Source of the DNA: Chryseobacterium gleum
GTDB taxonomy: Bacteria; Bacteroidota; Bacteroidia; Flavobacteriales_C; GCA-002722245
DNA length: 11,603 nucleotides
Assembly (NCBI GenBank): GCA_945903925.1
Contig: CAMDPJ010000057.1
Span: forward strand, 1-11,603
Reading direction: 5' to 3'
In this document: positions 1 through 8,093 of the stretch, in pieces
How the letters are laid out: the number at the start of each line of letters is the position of its first letter
Numbering within the stretch: position 1 is the stretch's first letter
Notes under the pieces: generated by a model
What the model was told of the DNA's origin: nothing
Databases searched by the model: none
What the model saw: the letters and a program-made list of their open reading frames with translations, nothing else
Translations under genes and position numbers: made by a program

Positions 1-2661
1 TTGCAAAACCATTTTTGCTTTTAGGTTTGATGCATCCAATTCCTTTTGAATATCAATCATTGCTTTCTTAATAATATCAGCAGCAGAACCTTGAATAGGT
101 GCATTAATCGCATTTCGTTCTGCATAACCACGAACCACAGCATTGGCAGAATTGATATCTTTTAAATAGCGTTTTCTACCCATCAATGTTTTTACAAAAG
201 TGGTTTGTTTTGCATTCTCAATACTCTCATCCATGTACTCGCGAATGCGCGGATATTTTGAAAAATAATTGTCGATAATTTCCTTCGCCTCAGTTCTCGA
301 AATATTTAAACGTTGCGCTAAACCAAAAGCAGAAATTCCATAGATGATTCCAAAGTTCACCATCTTTGCTTTACCTCTCATTTCTTTGGTAACTTCTTCC
401 AATGCAACGCCAAAAACTTTCGACGCTGTGGCAGAGTGAATATCCTGTCCGCTTTGAAAAGCTTCTATCATTCCTGCATCACTACTCAACTCGGCAATCA
501 ATCTTAATTCCACTTGAGAATAATCGGCGGAAAGTAAAACATGATTTTCTTGGTTGGGGATAAATGCCTTTCTTACTTCTCTTCCTTTAGCAGTTTTAAT
601 GGGAATATTTTGCAAGTTAGGATTCACCGAACTTAATCTTCCTGTAGCCGCAACAGCCTGCGAAAAACTAGTATGAATTTTTCCTGTTTGTACATTTACC
701 ATTTCGGGTAAAGCATCAACGTAAGTCGATTTTAATTTTTGCAATCCGCGGTAATCTAAAATCTTTTGAATGATGGGATGTTTGTATAATAATTTCTGCA
801 GCACCTCTTCGGAAGTGGCGTACTGGCCCGTTTTCGTCTTCTTCGCCTTATCATCCAACTTCATCGTTTCAAACAAAACATCACCCATTTGTTTGGGTGA
901 ATTAATGTTGAATTCTACGCCTGCTTCAACATAAATTTCTTTCTCTAACTGAAGTAATTGTTCAAACAATTCTTTAGAAAATTCTACGAGTGCATTGGTG
1001 TCAATTTTAATACCTTCCATCTCCATTTTCGACAGCACTTGCACCAATGGCATTTCTATTTCTTCGAACAATTTTATGTCGCCTTTTTCTAGCAATATTT
1101 TTTCTAGAATAACTTTCAACTGATAGGTAACATCGGCATCTTCGGCGGCATACTCTTTAATTTTTTCGAGTTCCACATCGCGCATGCTGCTTTGATTCTT
1201 TCCCTTTTTCCCAATCAATGTTTCAATAGAAACTGGCTTATATCCTAAATAAGTTTCCGATAAATAATCCATGTTGTGACGCATATCGGGCTCAATTAAA
1301 TAATGCGCCAACATGGTGTCGAACAATTTTCCTTTTACAGCAATTCCATACTGTAACAAAACATTCATATCGTATTTTATGTTTTGTCCGATTTTAGAAA
1401 TCCCTTCATTCTCAAACAAGCCTTTAAACTTCATCAAACGCTGCTTACCTGCTTCACCATCAGGAATATTTACATACCATGCTTTGTGTGCTTCGAATGA
1501 AAAAGACAAACCAACAGCGTCGGCAATATGCGAATCGATGCTTGTTGTTTCGCTATCAAAACAAAACTCTTTTTGTGCTGCTAAAAGTGAAATTAATTTT
1601 TCTGTTTCTTCATCGTTGTCGATCAAAATATAATTATGTTCAACATCAGTAATAGTTTTGTAGTGAACTTGCTCTTCCTCTACAATCGGCGCCTCTTCTG
1701 CAGCAGCAAACATATCAAATTGTCCTTGAGCAGCAGGCTTCAACCTCTCCACTGTCTTCTCGCTCCCACTCTCCACACTTCCTGTCGTTCCTAATATTCT
1801 TTGAGCTAAAGTTCTAAACTCCAACTCATTAAAAAGTTCGCTAATTTTTTCTTTATCGTGTTCTTGAAATTTTAAATCATCGGTTGAAAAATCTACAGGA
1901 ACATTCAATTCAATTGTTGCTAATTTTTTAGAAAGTAAACCTTGTTCTGCAAAGGCGATTACATTTTCTTTTTGTTTCCCTTTAAGTTCTTGCGCATTGG
2001 CAATTAAACCTTCAACGCTATCGTACTTCGCGATTAACAATTTTGAAGTCTTTTCTCCAATACCAGGAATACCAGGAATATTATCGGCACTATCTCCCCA
2101 CAAACCTAAAATATCAATCACTTGTTCTACGCGCTGCACTTCAAATTTCGCACATACCTCTTTGATGCCCCAAACCTCGGCAGCGTTGCCACTTTTGGCC
2201 GGCCGATACAGCAAAATATTATCGGTAACCAACTGCGCAAAATCTTTGTCGGGAGTCATCATGTAAGTGGTGAACCCTTCTCTTTCGGCACGTTTTGCCA
2301 AAGTACCAATTACATCATCGGCCTCAAAGTTAGGCACCACAACAGATTTAATGTTGAACGCCTCAGCCAATTTAAAAATGTAAGGAATAGCTTTCTTAAT
2401 ATCTTCGGGCGTTTCATCGCGATGCGCTTTGTAAGCAGGGAAGATGTCTTCACGAAAAGTTTTGCCTTGCGGATCGAAACAAATGGCTATGTGTGAAGGT
2501 TTTTCTTTATTTAATATTTCGAGTAATGTATTGGTAAAACCCAGCATTACTGAGGTATTTAAACCTTTTGAATTGTAACGTTGATTGCTACCAAAAGCGA
2601 AATACGAACGAAAAATGATGGCGAAAGCATCTATGAGGAAAAGTTTTTTTTCTGAAGACAT
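1..2661 (-). CDS. polA: DNA polymerase I, C-terminus cut by window edge
   Basis: Replicative repair polymerase that removes RNA primers and fills gaps. 887 residues are visible from the ATG at 2661; the frame is open to position 1. It ends in KMVLQ, just before the expected VHDE motif C, so I infer that roughly 40-50 residues are missing. The N-terminal 5'-nuclease (about 1-290) has D11, EADD at 113-116, TPDKD at 136-140 and the helix-hairpin-helix segment GDSADNIPGIPGIG near 189-202. The 3'-5' exonuclease domain (about 340-530) keeps D369 and E371 in FDSETTS, D431 in GQNIKYD, and Y504/D508 in YAAED, so proofreading should be active. The polymerase domain has motif A DYSQVELR from D713, and the O-helix KMVNFGIIYG with phenylalanine at 770. 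A linker near 291-330 carries QFDMF, a possible sliding-clamp-binding peptide. The start lies 22 nt after the M28 gene stop behind an A/T-rich leader. Identity is secure. Confidence 0.97.
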   Translation of the reverse strand, partial: MSSEKKLFLIDAFAIIFRSYFAFGSNQRYNSKGLNTSVMLGFTNTLLEILNKEKPSHIAICFDPQGKTFREDIFPAYKAHRDETPEDIKKAIPYIFKLAEAFNIKSVVVPNFEADDVIGTLAKRAEREGFTTYMMTPDKDFAQLVTDNILLYRPAKSGNAAEVWGIKEVCAKFEVQRVEQVIDILGLWGDSADNIPGIPGIGEKTSKLLIAKYDSVEGLIANAQELKGKQKENVIAFAEQGLLSKKLATIELNVPVDFSTDDLKFQEHDKEKISELFNELEFRTLAQRILGTTGSVESGSEKTVERLKPAAQGQFDMFAAAEEAPIVEEEQVHYKTITDVEHNYILIDNDEETEKLISLLAAQKEFCFDSETTSIDSHIADAVGLSFSFEAHKAWYVNIPDGEAGKQRLMKFKGLFENEGISKIGQNIKYDMNVLLQYGIAVKGKLFDTMLAHYLIEPDMRHNMDYLSETYLGYKPVSIETLIGKKGKNQSSMRDVELEKIKEYAAEDADVTYQLKVILEKILLEKGDIKLFEEIEMPLVQVLSKMEMEGIKIDTNALVEFSKELFEQLLQLEKEIYVEAGVEFNINSPKQMGDVLFETMKLDDKAKKTKTGQYATSEEVLQKLLYKHPIIQKILDYRGLQKLKSTYVDALPEMVNVQTGKIHTSFSQAVAATGRLSSVNPNLQNIPIKTAKGREVRKAFIPNQENHVLLSADYSQVELRLIAELSSDAGMIEAFQSGQDIHSATASKVFGVALEEVTKEMRGKAKMVNFGIIYGISAFGLAQRLNISRTEAKEIIDNYFSKYPRIREYMDESIENAKQTTFVKTLMGRKRYLKDINSANAVVRGYAERNAINAPIQGSAADIIKKAMIDIQKELDASNLKAKMVLQ

Positions 2662-2683
2662 GGGTTATTTTTAAAAAAATGAA

Positions 2684-3748
2684 TTACTCGTACATCAACA
2701 CAAAAAGTAATGATTGCCCCACTGCTTTTAATGTTTTAGGAGATATATTTTTGATATTGTCATCGTGCGTATGCCATGTGGCAGAGAAAAACTGACTACT
2801 TCTATCTATGATGTCAATACACGGAAATTTAGCATATTGATTTACATACACGTGATCATCAATAATGGGCGATGTTTGATTGAAAGAAAAATAAGAACCA
2901 TAACCCAAAGTGTGCGCAGCTTTCCAAATTTTATCTATCACCAATTTACCGTTCTCGATGGAGACTCCTTCATAGGTAAATAAAGCCGAAGGGTCGCCCA
3001 CCATATCTAAATTCACTCCGTAACTAGGCTTAATTTTTAAAGGGAAGTTTTTACTCCAATATTGGGCGCCCAAACAATACGAATTTTCTGCCCAAGGCTT
3101 ACCGTAATCTTCCATGTCGAAACAAACAAAATCAACTCCGATATTTAATTTCTGCTTAGAAATTATTCTAGCCAACTCCAACATGACTCCAATACCACTT
3201 GCGCCATCGTTCGCTGCATCAATAGGTTTAGATGTATCTTGATCATCGTGATCGGCCCAAGGACGAGAATCCCAATGCGCAGAAATCATCACTCTTCTCG
3301 GATTTTCGGGTTGATATTGCGCAGAAATATTATTGAAATTCAATGATTTTCCATCGTAGCCTATCACCATTCCTTTTTGCTGATTTACTGTTAAGCCGTA
3401 GCTTTCAAATTGCTTTACCAAAAATTTTGCGCAATTATAGTGTGCTGTTGAGTTGGGTACGCGCGGACCAAAATCAACTTGTTTTTTAACAAAATAAAAT
3501 GCGCTGTCGGCATTGAAATCGGGAATGTTAATGGTTGGTCGAATTGGCTCTTCTGCCGCTGGAACATCTTTGGTCTCGGGACCGCAAGAGTAAAAAGTAA
3601 AAACAATGATTGCAGCAATTTTAAAAACTTTCATCAGCATCATTTGCTTAAAGAAATCGTTGCCTCCCTCTTTTCTTTTTTCTATTTCAGATTTGAATAA
3701 AAGAGCATCCATCTCCTTTTGTAATTCTGTAAAAAAATTATCCTTCAT
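2684..3748 (-). CDS. M28-family glutaminyl-peptide cyclotransferase-like lipoprotein
   Basis: Probable periplasmic or membrane-anchored zinc enzyme of the M28 fold. The best functional guess is glutaminyl cyclase, which turns an N-terminal glutamine into pyroglutamate. Numbering from the 354-residue frame, visible motifs are SAHWDSRPWAD (156-166), AANDGASG with D181, FDMEDYG with E213/D214, LDMVGD with D248, and WHTHDD with W325 and H326. The last closely matches the WHT-DD signature of glutaminyl cyclases, and D181, the E213/D214 pair and H326 fit the single-zinc set. A hydrophobic stretch at 41-54 runs into C55 (TFYSC), which reads as a lipoprotein signal. That signal has a normal length only if translation starts at M36, M37 or M39 (3643-3634). 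The longer ATG at 3748 overlaps the cysS stop by 11 nt, suggesting translational coupling, but adds 38 charged residues. A general M28 aminopeptidase is the alternative function. Confidence 0.82.
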   Translation of the reverse strand: MKDNFFTELQKEMDALLFKSEIEKRKEGGNDFFKQMMLMKVFKIAAIIVFTFYSCGPETKDVPAAEEPIRPTINIPDFNADSAFYFVKKQVDFGPRVPNSTAHYNCAKFLVKQFESYGLTVNQQKGMVIGYDGKSLNFNNISAQYQPENPRRVMISAHWDSRPWADHDDQDTSKPIDAANDGASGIGVMLELARIISKQKLNIGVDFVCFDMEDYGKPWAENSYCLGAQYWSKNFPLKIKPSYGVNLDMVGDPSALFTYEGVSIENGKLVIDKIWKAAHTLGYGSYFSFNQTSPIIDDHVYVNQYAKFPCIDIIDRSSQFFSATWHTHDDNIKNISPKTLKAVGQSLLFVLMYE

Positions 3749-5210
3749 AACTCCACTCGGCTCCTTCTTTAGTGTCTTTAATAGTAATTTTTAAGGCCTT
3801 TAATTCATCGCGAATTTTATCACTGATCGCGTAATTCTTATTTTCTTTGGCGTCTTTTCTTAAATCTAAAATCACCTGCATCAACGAAGATGAAATATCA
3901 TTACTACTTGCATTTTCTTCCGATTGAATACCCATAATCTCCACCAAGAAATCATTGAATAATTTTTTCAATGCTTCGATATCTTCTGCAGTAGCTGTTT
4001 TTGCACCTACTTTCAATAAATTAATTTCTTTTACCGCATCAAACAAAACTGCTACTACCATTGGCGTATTGAAATCGTCGTTCATGGCTGCATAAGCCCG
4101 ATTCGTTAAATCTTTCACATCAAATGCTGATGCAGAAGAAGCTTTTATTTCTTTCAATAACTCAACCGCCGCAAGCACTCTTTTAAATCCTTTTTCTGCG
4201 CCCACCATGGCATCGTTCGAAAAATCGAGAGTGCTTCTGTAGTGACATTGCATCATGAAAAAACGCACTGTCATAGGCGAAAATGCTTTTTCTACAAACT
4301 CTGTTTCACCGCTAAACAATTGTGCTGGCAAGAAAAATTTGCCAGTACTCTTCGACATCTTTTCGCCATTCAACGTAAGCATATTGGCATGCATCCAATA
4401 TTTCACTGGGTCTTTACCATTGGCTGCTTTGTTCTGCGCTACTTCACATTCGTGGTGCGGAAATTTTAAATCCATTCCACCACCGTGAATATCGAATTGC
4501 TCTCCCAAATATTTGGTGCTCATTACCGAACATTCTAAATGCCAACCTGGAAAACCTTTGCTCCATGGCGAGTTCCATTGCATGATATGTTCTGGCGAAG
4601 CTTGTTTCCAAAGCGCAAAATCCAAAGGCGATTTTTTATCGCTTTGTCCGTCTAAATTTTCTCTCGTTGCAGAAATCAACTCATCTATCTTTCTTCCCGA
4701 TAATTCTCCGTAATTGTTTGTTTTTGCAAATTTCTCTACATCGAAATACACCGAACCGTGAGATACATAAGCAAACCCTTTATCTATGATTTGCTGTGTG
4801 GTTTCTATTTGCTCCACCAAATGCGCAGTAGCTGTAGGCTCAATACTTGGGGGCAATACGTTAAAAGCCTTCATCATATCGTGAAATCCATTGGTGTACT
4901 TTTGCACAATTTCCATTGGCTCCAAATTCTCTAACTTTGCCTTTTTAGCAATTTTATCTTCCCCGCTGTCGGCATCGTTTTCTAAATGCCCCACATCGGT
5001 AATGTTACGCACATAGCGCACTTTATATCCTTGGTGCAACAAATAACGATAGATAACATCAAAAGAAATGAAGGTGCGGCAATTGCCTATATGCACATCA
5101 TTGTAAACCGTTGGTCCGCAAACATACATCCCTACAAATGGCGGAGTTAATGCTTCAAATTTTTCTTTTTTCTTAGAAAGTGTGTTGTAAATGGAAATTG
5201 CGCCTTGCAT
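3738..5210 (-). CDS. cysS: Cysteine--tRNA ligase
   Basis: Class I aminoacyl-tRNA synthetase that charges tRNA-Cys with cysteine in the cytoplasm. The 490-residue protein is of usual family length and looks complete. The HIGH-type signature is HIGN at 40-43 and the KMSKS loop is at 284-288. The residues expected to bind the active-site zinc, which recognises the cysteine thiol, are present: C31 in YVCGPTVYND, C227 in GWHLECS, and H252 and E256 in PHHECE. The DALR and anticodon-binding region follows to the C-terminus. The ATG at 5210 gives a standard N-terminus leading into the first beta strand (ISIYNTLSKKKE). It lies 69 nt downstream of the MORN-protein stop, and its last codons overlap the start of the M28 frame (TATGAAGGATAA). 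I found no clear TAnnTTTG promoter in the gap before it, so it may be read through from upstream. Confidence 0.98.
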   Translation of the reverse strand: MQGAISIYNTLSKKKEKFEALTPPFVGMYVCGPTVYNDVHIGNCRTFISFDVIYRYLLHQGYKVRYVRNITDVGHLENDADSGEDKIAKKAKLENLEPMEIVQKYTNGFHDMMKAFNVLPPSIEPTATAHLVEQIETTQQIIDKGFAYVSHGSVYFDVEKFAKTNNYGELSGRKIDELISATRENLDGQSDKKSPLDFALWKQASPEHIMQWNSPWSKGFPGWHLECSVMSTKYLGEQFDIHGGGMDLKFPHHECEVAQNKAANGKDPVKYWMHANMLTLNGEKMSKSTGKFFLPAQLFSGETEFVEKAFSPMTVRFFMMQCHYRSTLDFSNDAMVGAEKGFKRVLAAVELLKEIKASSASAFDVKDLTNRAYAAMNDDFNTPMVVAVLFDAVKEINLLKVGAKTATAEDIEALKKLFNDFLVEIMGIQSEENASSNDISSSLMQVILDLRKDAKENKNYAISDKIRDELKALKITIKDTKEGAEWSYEG

Positions 5211-5279
5211 GATTCTATAAATAAAATTTAAAGGTGAAAATACTAATTAATTGAGATTAGAGAAAGGAGATCTACTACT

Positions 5280-6161
5280 TTACTGATGATCAATAACATT
5301 GGTCACCTTGCCGCCATTGTAAATGGTGGTTTTAAACAATCGGCCATCGGCAGAATACTGAAATACTTTACCATTTTTCAAGAATCCATTATCAAATAAA
5401 CCTTCGCGAATAACTCTACCGTTTCTATCTTTTAATTGATACATACCGTTACCATCGAAAACTCCTGTTTTGAAAGCGGCCTTGTCTTCTGTAATGACTA
5501 CTTTTTCTGAACTAGCAGTCGCCTTGCCTTCTTGAGGTTTGTCGTTAGCCGTTGGTGCGGTTTTTCTCACATACGTTTTTGTGCTGGCCACATCGAAAGA
5601 ACCATTGCTGTAATTCTTTTCTGATTTTAGCTCACTATTATCATAATATTCTTTGATAACGCCATTTTCTTTGCCATCAATCCATTCTCCCTCAATCATC
5701 AATCTACCATTCTCGTGGTAATATTTCTGCACGCCAGTTCTTGTTCCTTGTGAATTATACTCCCAATCACTAGCCATTTCACCATTTTCATGGTAGTATT
5801 TATAGTCGCCCACCCAACGGTTGTTTCTCCAAGTACCCTCTTCTCTTTTGTTGCCGCTAGCATAATAGAATACGGCGTAACCGTTCGGCCGGTTGGCAAC
5901 ATACGTAATTACATCTTTGGGTTTATCGTTGGGAAAATAGTGAATCCATTTTCCGTTTTTCTGATCGTTAAAATAGTGGCCTTCTTCTACTTTTTGATTG
6001 TCTTTAAAATCGGGCAATTTCAATTCTCGGTTGTAGAAAACCCAATGCCCTTGCTTCATACTATTGGCATCGGTATAATTCAAAGTATCCTTAACGCCCT
6101 GCGCAGCAGTACCGGCAACAAAGGCACCTAAAAACACTATGATTATTATATACTTTTTCAT
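5280..6161 (-). CDS. Secreted MORN/YwqK-type repeat protein
   Basis: A 293-residue exported protein of unknown function. Residues 1-20 form a signal peptide (charged MKK, hydrophobic core, GTAA), with likely signal peptidase I cleavage before Q21. The mature part is built from degenerate MORN-like repeats of the kind grouped under the YwqK 'toxin-antitoxin' label: aromatic-rich strands ending in an asparagine-glycine turn. Examples are GHWVFY (38-43), GKWIHYFPN (70-78), YYHENG (122-127 and again 147-152), EYYDNSELKSEKNY (171-184), and a C-terminal block at about 230-285. A low-complexity linker rich in T, A, K and E (about 197-225) separates the first repeat array from the last. In Bacteroidota such proteins are common in the periplasm or outer membrane. 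The antitoxin name is inherited from a family label, and no toxin gene is adjacent, so I do not infer that role. It lies between aspS and cysS, in the same direction. Confidence 0.85.
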   Translation of the reverse strand: MKKYIIIIVFLGAFVAGTAAQGVKDTLNYTDANSMKQGHWVFYNRELKLPDFKDNQKVEEGHYFNDQKNGKWIHYFPNDKPKDVITYVANRPNGYAVFYYASGNKREEGTWRNNRWVGDYKYYHENGEMASDWEYNSQGTRTGVQKYYHENGRLMIEGEWIDGKENGVIKEYYDNSELKSEKNYSNGSFDVASTKTYVRKTAPTANDKPQEGKATASSEKVVITEDKAAFKTGVFDGNGMYQLKDRNGRVIREGLFDNGFLKNGKVFQYSADGRLFKTTIYNGGKVTNVIDHQ

Positions 6162-6265
6162 TTCCGATTAACTAAATTAAAGCACATCGTAAGATCTATA
6201 ACGCAGTAAAAGATTTAAAGGTTTCAGTAAAAAATTAAATATGAGCATTAATCCGTATGTATCCA

Positions 6266-8014
6266 TTATTTTTTTACCAGTAAACTTAGCTCTATTAACT
6301 GTTTGTCATCTATCGCAGAGGGTGAATCTATCATCACATCCCTTCCCGAATTGTTCTTAGGGAAGGCGATGAAATCACGAATAGAATCTTTTCCTGAGAA
6401 GATGGCACACATTCTATCAAAACCAAAAGCCAAGCCAGCATGAGGCGGTGCTCCGTATTCAAAAGCGTTCATTAAGAAACCAAACTGATTTTGCGCCTCT
6501 TCATCGCTGAAACCAAGAATTGTAAACATTTGTTTTTGCAATTCTCTGTTGTGAATGCGCACTGAACCTCCGCCCAACTCAACACCGTTAATCACCATAT
6601 CGTAGGCATTGGCTCTCGCTTTACCAGGGTCGGCAGTCATCAAATGAACGTCATCGGCATGTGGCGACGTAAATGGATGGTGCATCGCGAAAAATCGTTT
6701 TTCGTCTTCGTTGTATTCTAATAAAGGGAAGTCGATGACCCACATTGGCTTAAATACTTTAGGATCTCTCAACCCTAATTCATCTGCCAAATGCAATCGC
6801 AATTCACTCAATACTTTTCTTGTTTTATGGGTCGCTCCAGCCAACACTAAAATTAAATCGCCTGGTTTCGCATTGAATGCAGCAGCCCATTTTTGCAATT
6901 CTTCGGGAGAGTAAAATTTATCTACCGATGATTTCAAAGTACCATCTTCATTGTATCTTAAATATACCAAGCCCGTAGCACCTAACTGAGGTTTTTTTAC
7001 GAAATCAGTTAAGGCATCCAATTGTTTTCTGGTATAAGAAGCAGCTTGTTCGGCGTTAATTCCCACTACCAATTCGGCAGCATCAAAAACAGGAAAACCT
7101 TTGTCTTTTACGATAGCATTCAACTCTACAAATTTCATATCGAAACGCAAATCGGGCTTATCGCAACCATAATATTGCATCGCATCGGCATAAGTCATGT
7201 GCGGAAACTCGGGTAAATCAACATTCAATACTTTTTTGAATAAGTGTTTGATTAAACCTTCGAAAGTATCCAAAATATCTTTTCTTTCTACAAAGGCCAT
7301 CTCGCAGTCGATTTGGGTGAACTCAGGCTGACGGTCGGCGCGTAAATCTTCATCTCTAAAGCATTTTACAATTTGGTAGTATCTGTCTATACCGCCCACC
7401 ATTAACAACTGTTTAAAGGTTTGTGGCGATTGTGGCAAAGCATAAAACTCACCCGGATTCATGCGCGAAGGCACCACGAAATCGCGCGCTCCTTCCGGCG
7501 TAGATTTAATTAGATAAGGTGTTTCAATTTCCAAGAAATTTAAAGCATCCATGTACTTTCTAATCTCAATTGATAAGCGGTGACGCAATTCTAAAGCACT
7601 TCTCATCGGATTTCTTCTAATATCTAAATAACGATATTTCATGCGCAGTTCATCGCCGCCATCGGTATCATCTTCAATAGTAAAAGGAGGAGTTTTAGAC
7701 TTGTTCATTACTTTCAAAGAAGTGATTTTCAATTCAATTTCTCCCGTTGGAATATTGCTGTTTTTCGCACTTCTTTCAATCACCAATCCTTCAGCTTGAA
7801 TCACATATTCACGACCCACACTTTTCGCCAAAACCAAATGAGCGGCATTGCTTACGCCTTCCTCTAAAATCAATTGGGTAATGCCGTAACGATCGCGCAA
7901 ATCAATCCACACCATCGCTCCTTTATCACGCGTACGTTGCACCCAACCGCTTAAAGTAACGGTTTGTCCGACGTTTTCAATTCTTAATTCTCCGCAAGTT
8001 TTTGTTCTTAACAT
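6266..8014 (-). CDS. aspS: Aspartate--tRNA ligase, bacterial type
   Basis: Class II aminoacyl-tRNA synthetase that charges tRNA-Asp with aspartate. The 582 residues match the bacterial type, which carries an inserted GAD domain between motifs 2 and 3. The N-terminal OB-fold anticodon-binding domain spans about 1-110 (SGWVQRTRDKG, WIDLRDRYG). The catalytic core shows ALPQSPQ (192-198), motif 2 FRDEDLRADRQPEF (219-232), GVELGGGSVRIHN (477-489) and motif 3 GLAFGFDRM (527-535). The GAD insertion lies at roughly 285-425. The start MLRTKTCGEL is standard for the family and follows the A-rich leader TAAAAATAT. Just upstream, 9 nt before the ATG, lies a 66-bp palindrome that could fold in the leader RNA and limit ribosome access. 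Whether the enzyme also mischarges tRNA-Asn cannot be decided here; no amidotransferase genes are in view. Confidence 0.98.
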   Translation of the reverse strand: MLRTKTCGELRIENVGQTVTLSGWVQRTRDKGAMVWIDLRDRYGITQLILEEGVSNAAHLVLAKSVGREYVIQAEGLVIERSAKNSNIPTGEIELKITSLKVMNKSKTPPFTIEDDTDGGDELRMKYRYLDIRRNPMRSALELRHRLSIEIRKYMDALNFLEIETPYLIKSTPEGARDFVVPSRMNPGEFYALPQSPQTFKQLLMVGGIDRYYQIVKCFRDEDLRADRQPEFTQIDCEMAFVERKDILDTFEGLIKHLFKKVLNVDLPEFPHMTYADAMQYYGCDKPDLRFDMKFVELNAIVKDKGFPVFDAAELVVGINAEQAASYTRKQLDALTDFVKKPQLGATGLVYLRYNEDGTLKSSVDKFYSPEELQKWAAAFNAKPGDLILVLAGATHKTRKVLSELRLHLADELGLRDPKVFKPMWVIDFPLLEYNEDEKRFFAMHHPFTSPHADDVHLMTADPGKARANAYDMVINGVELGGGSVRIHNRELQKQMFTILGFSDEEAQNQFGFLMNAFEYGAPPHAGLAFGFDRMCAIFSGKDSIRDFIAFPKNNSGRDVMIDSPSAIDDKQLIELSLLVKK

Positions 8015-8023
8015 ATATTTTTA

Positions 8024-8089
8024 GTTCAATGTTCAATGTTTAAGGTTCAATGTTAGCTAACTTTAAACATTGAACTTTGAACATTGAAC
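8024..8089. repeat. 66-bp imperfect palindrome of GTTYAAW heptamers
   Basis: Two 33-bp arms (8024-8056 and 8057-8089) match at 28 of 33 positions when one is reverse-complemented. The centre is the perfect palindrome GTTAGCTAAC (8052-8061), so almost no loop remains. Each arm is phased in sevens: the left reads GTTCAAT, GTTCAAT, GTTTAAG, GTTCAAT, GTTAG; the right arm, reverse-complemented, reads GTTCAAT, GTTCAAA, GTTCAAT, GTTTAAA, GTTAG. It begins 4 nt past the trpS stop and ends 9 nt before the aspS start. On the minus transcript it would form a long hairpin in the trpS-aspS junction. No U tract follows it, so it is not a standard intrinsic terminator. mRNA stabilisation, translational control of aspS and a dispersed genomic repeat are all possible. 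Confidence 0.9.
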
Positions 8090-8093
8090 GGTT

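Noticed and set aside
1313..2496. Several plus-strand frames of 89-124 codons opposite polA
   Set aside because: The minus strand encodes an uninterrupted, motif-complete DNA polymerase I across all of them; their translations show no family features.
1..2661. Possible disruption of polA because no complete frame ends in the window
   Set aside because: Translation from the ATG at 2661 is open to base 1 with all expected motifs in order; the gene is simply cut by the window edge.
5280..6161. YwqK-family label read as an antitoxin of a toxin-antitoxin system
   Set aside because: The protein is exported, repeat-built and flanked by housekeeping genes with no toxin candidate; the label alone is not evidence.
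8024..8089. Heptamer repeats considered as a CRISPR array or an intrinsic terminator
   Set aside because: There are no spacers and the units are only 7 bp, so it is not CRISPR. No U tract follows the stem on either strand, so a standard intrinsic terminator is not supported.
8015..8093. T-box or other tRNA-sensing leader before aspS
   Set aside because: The gap is 79 bp and nearly all of it is the heptamer palindrome. There is no T-box bulge sequence or antiterminator arrangement.
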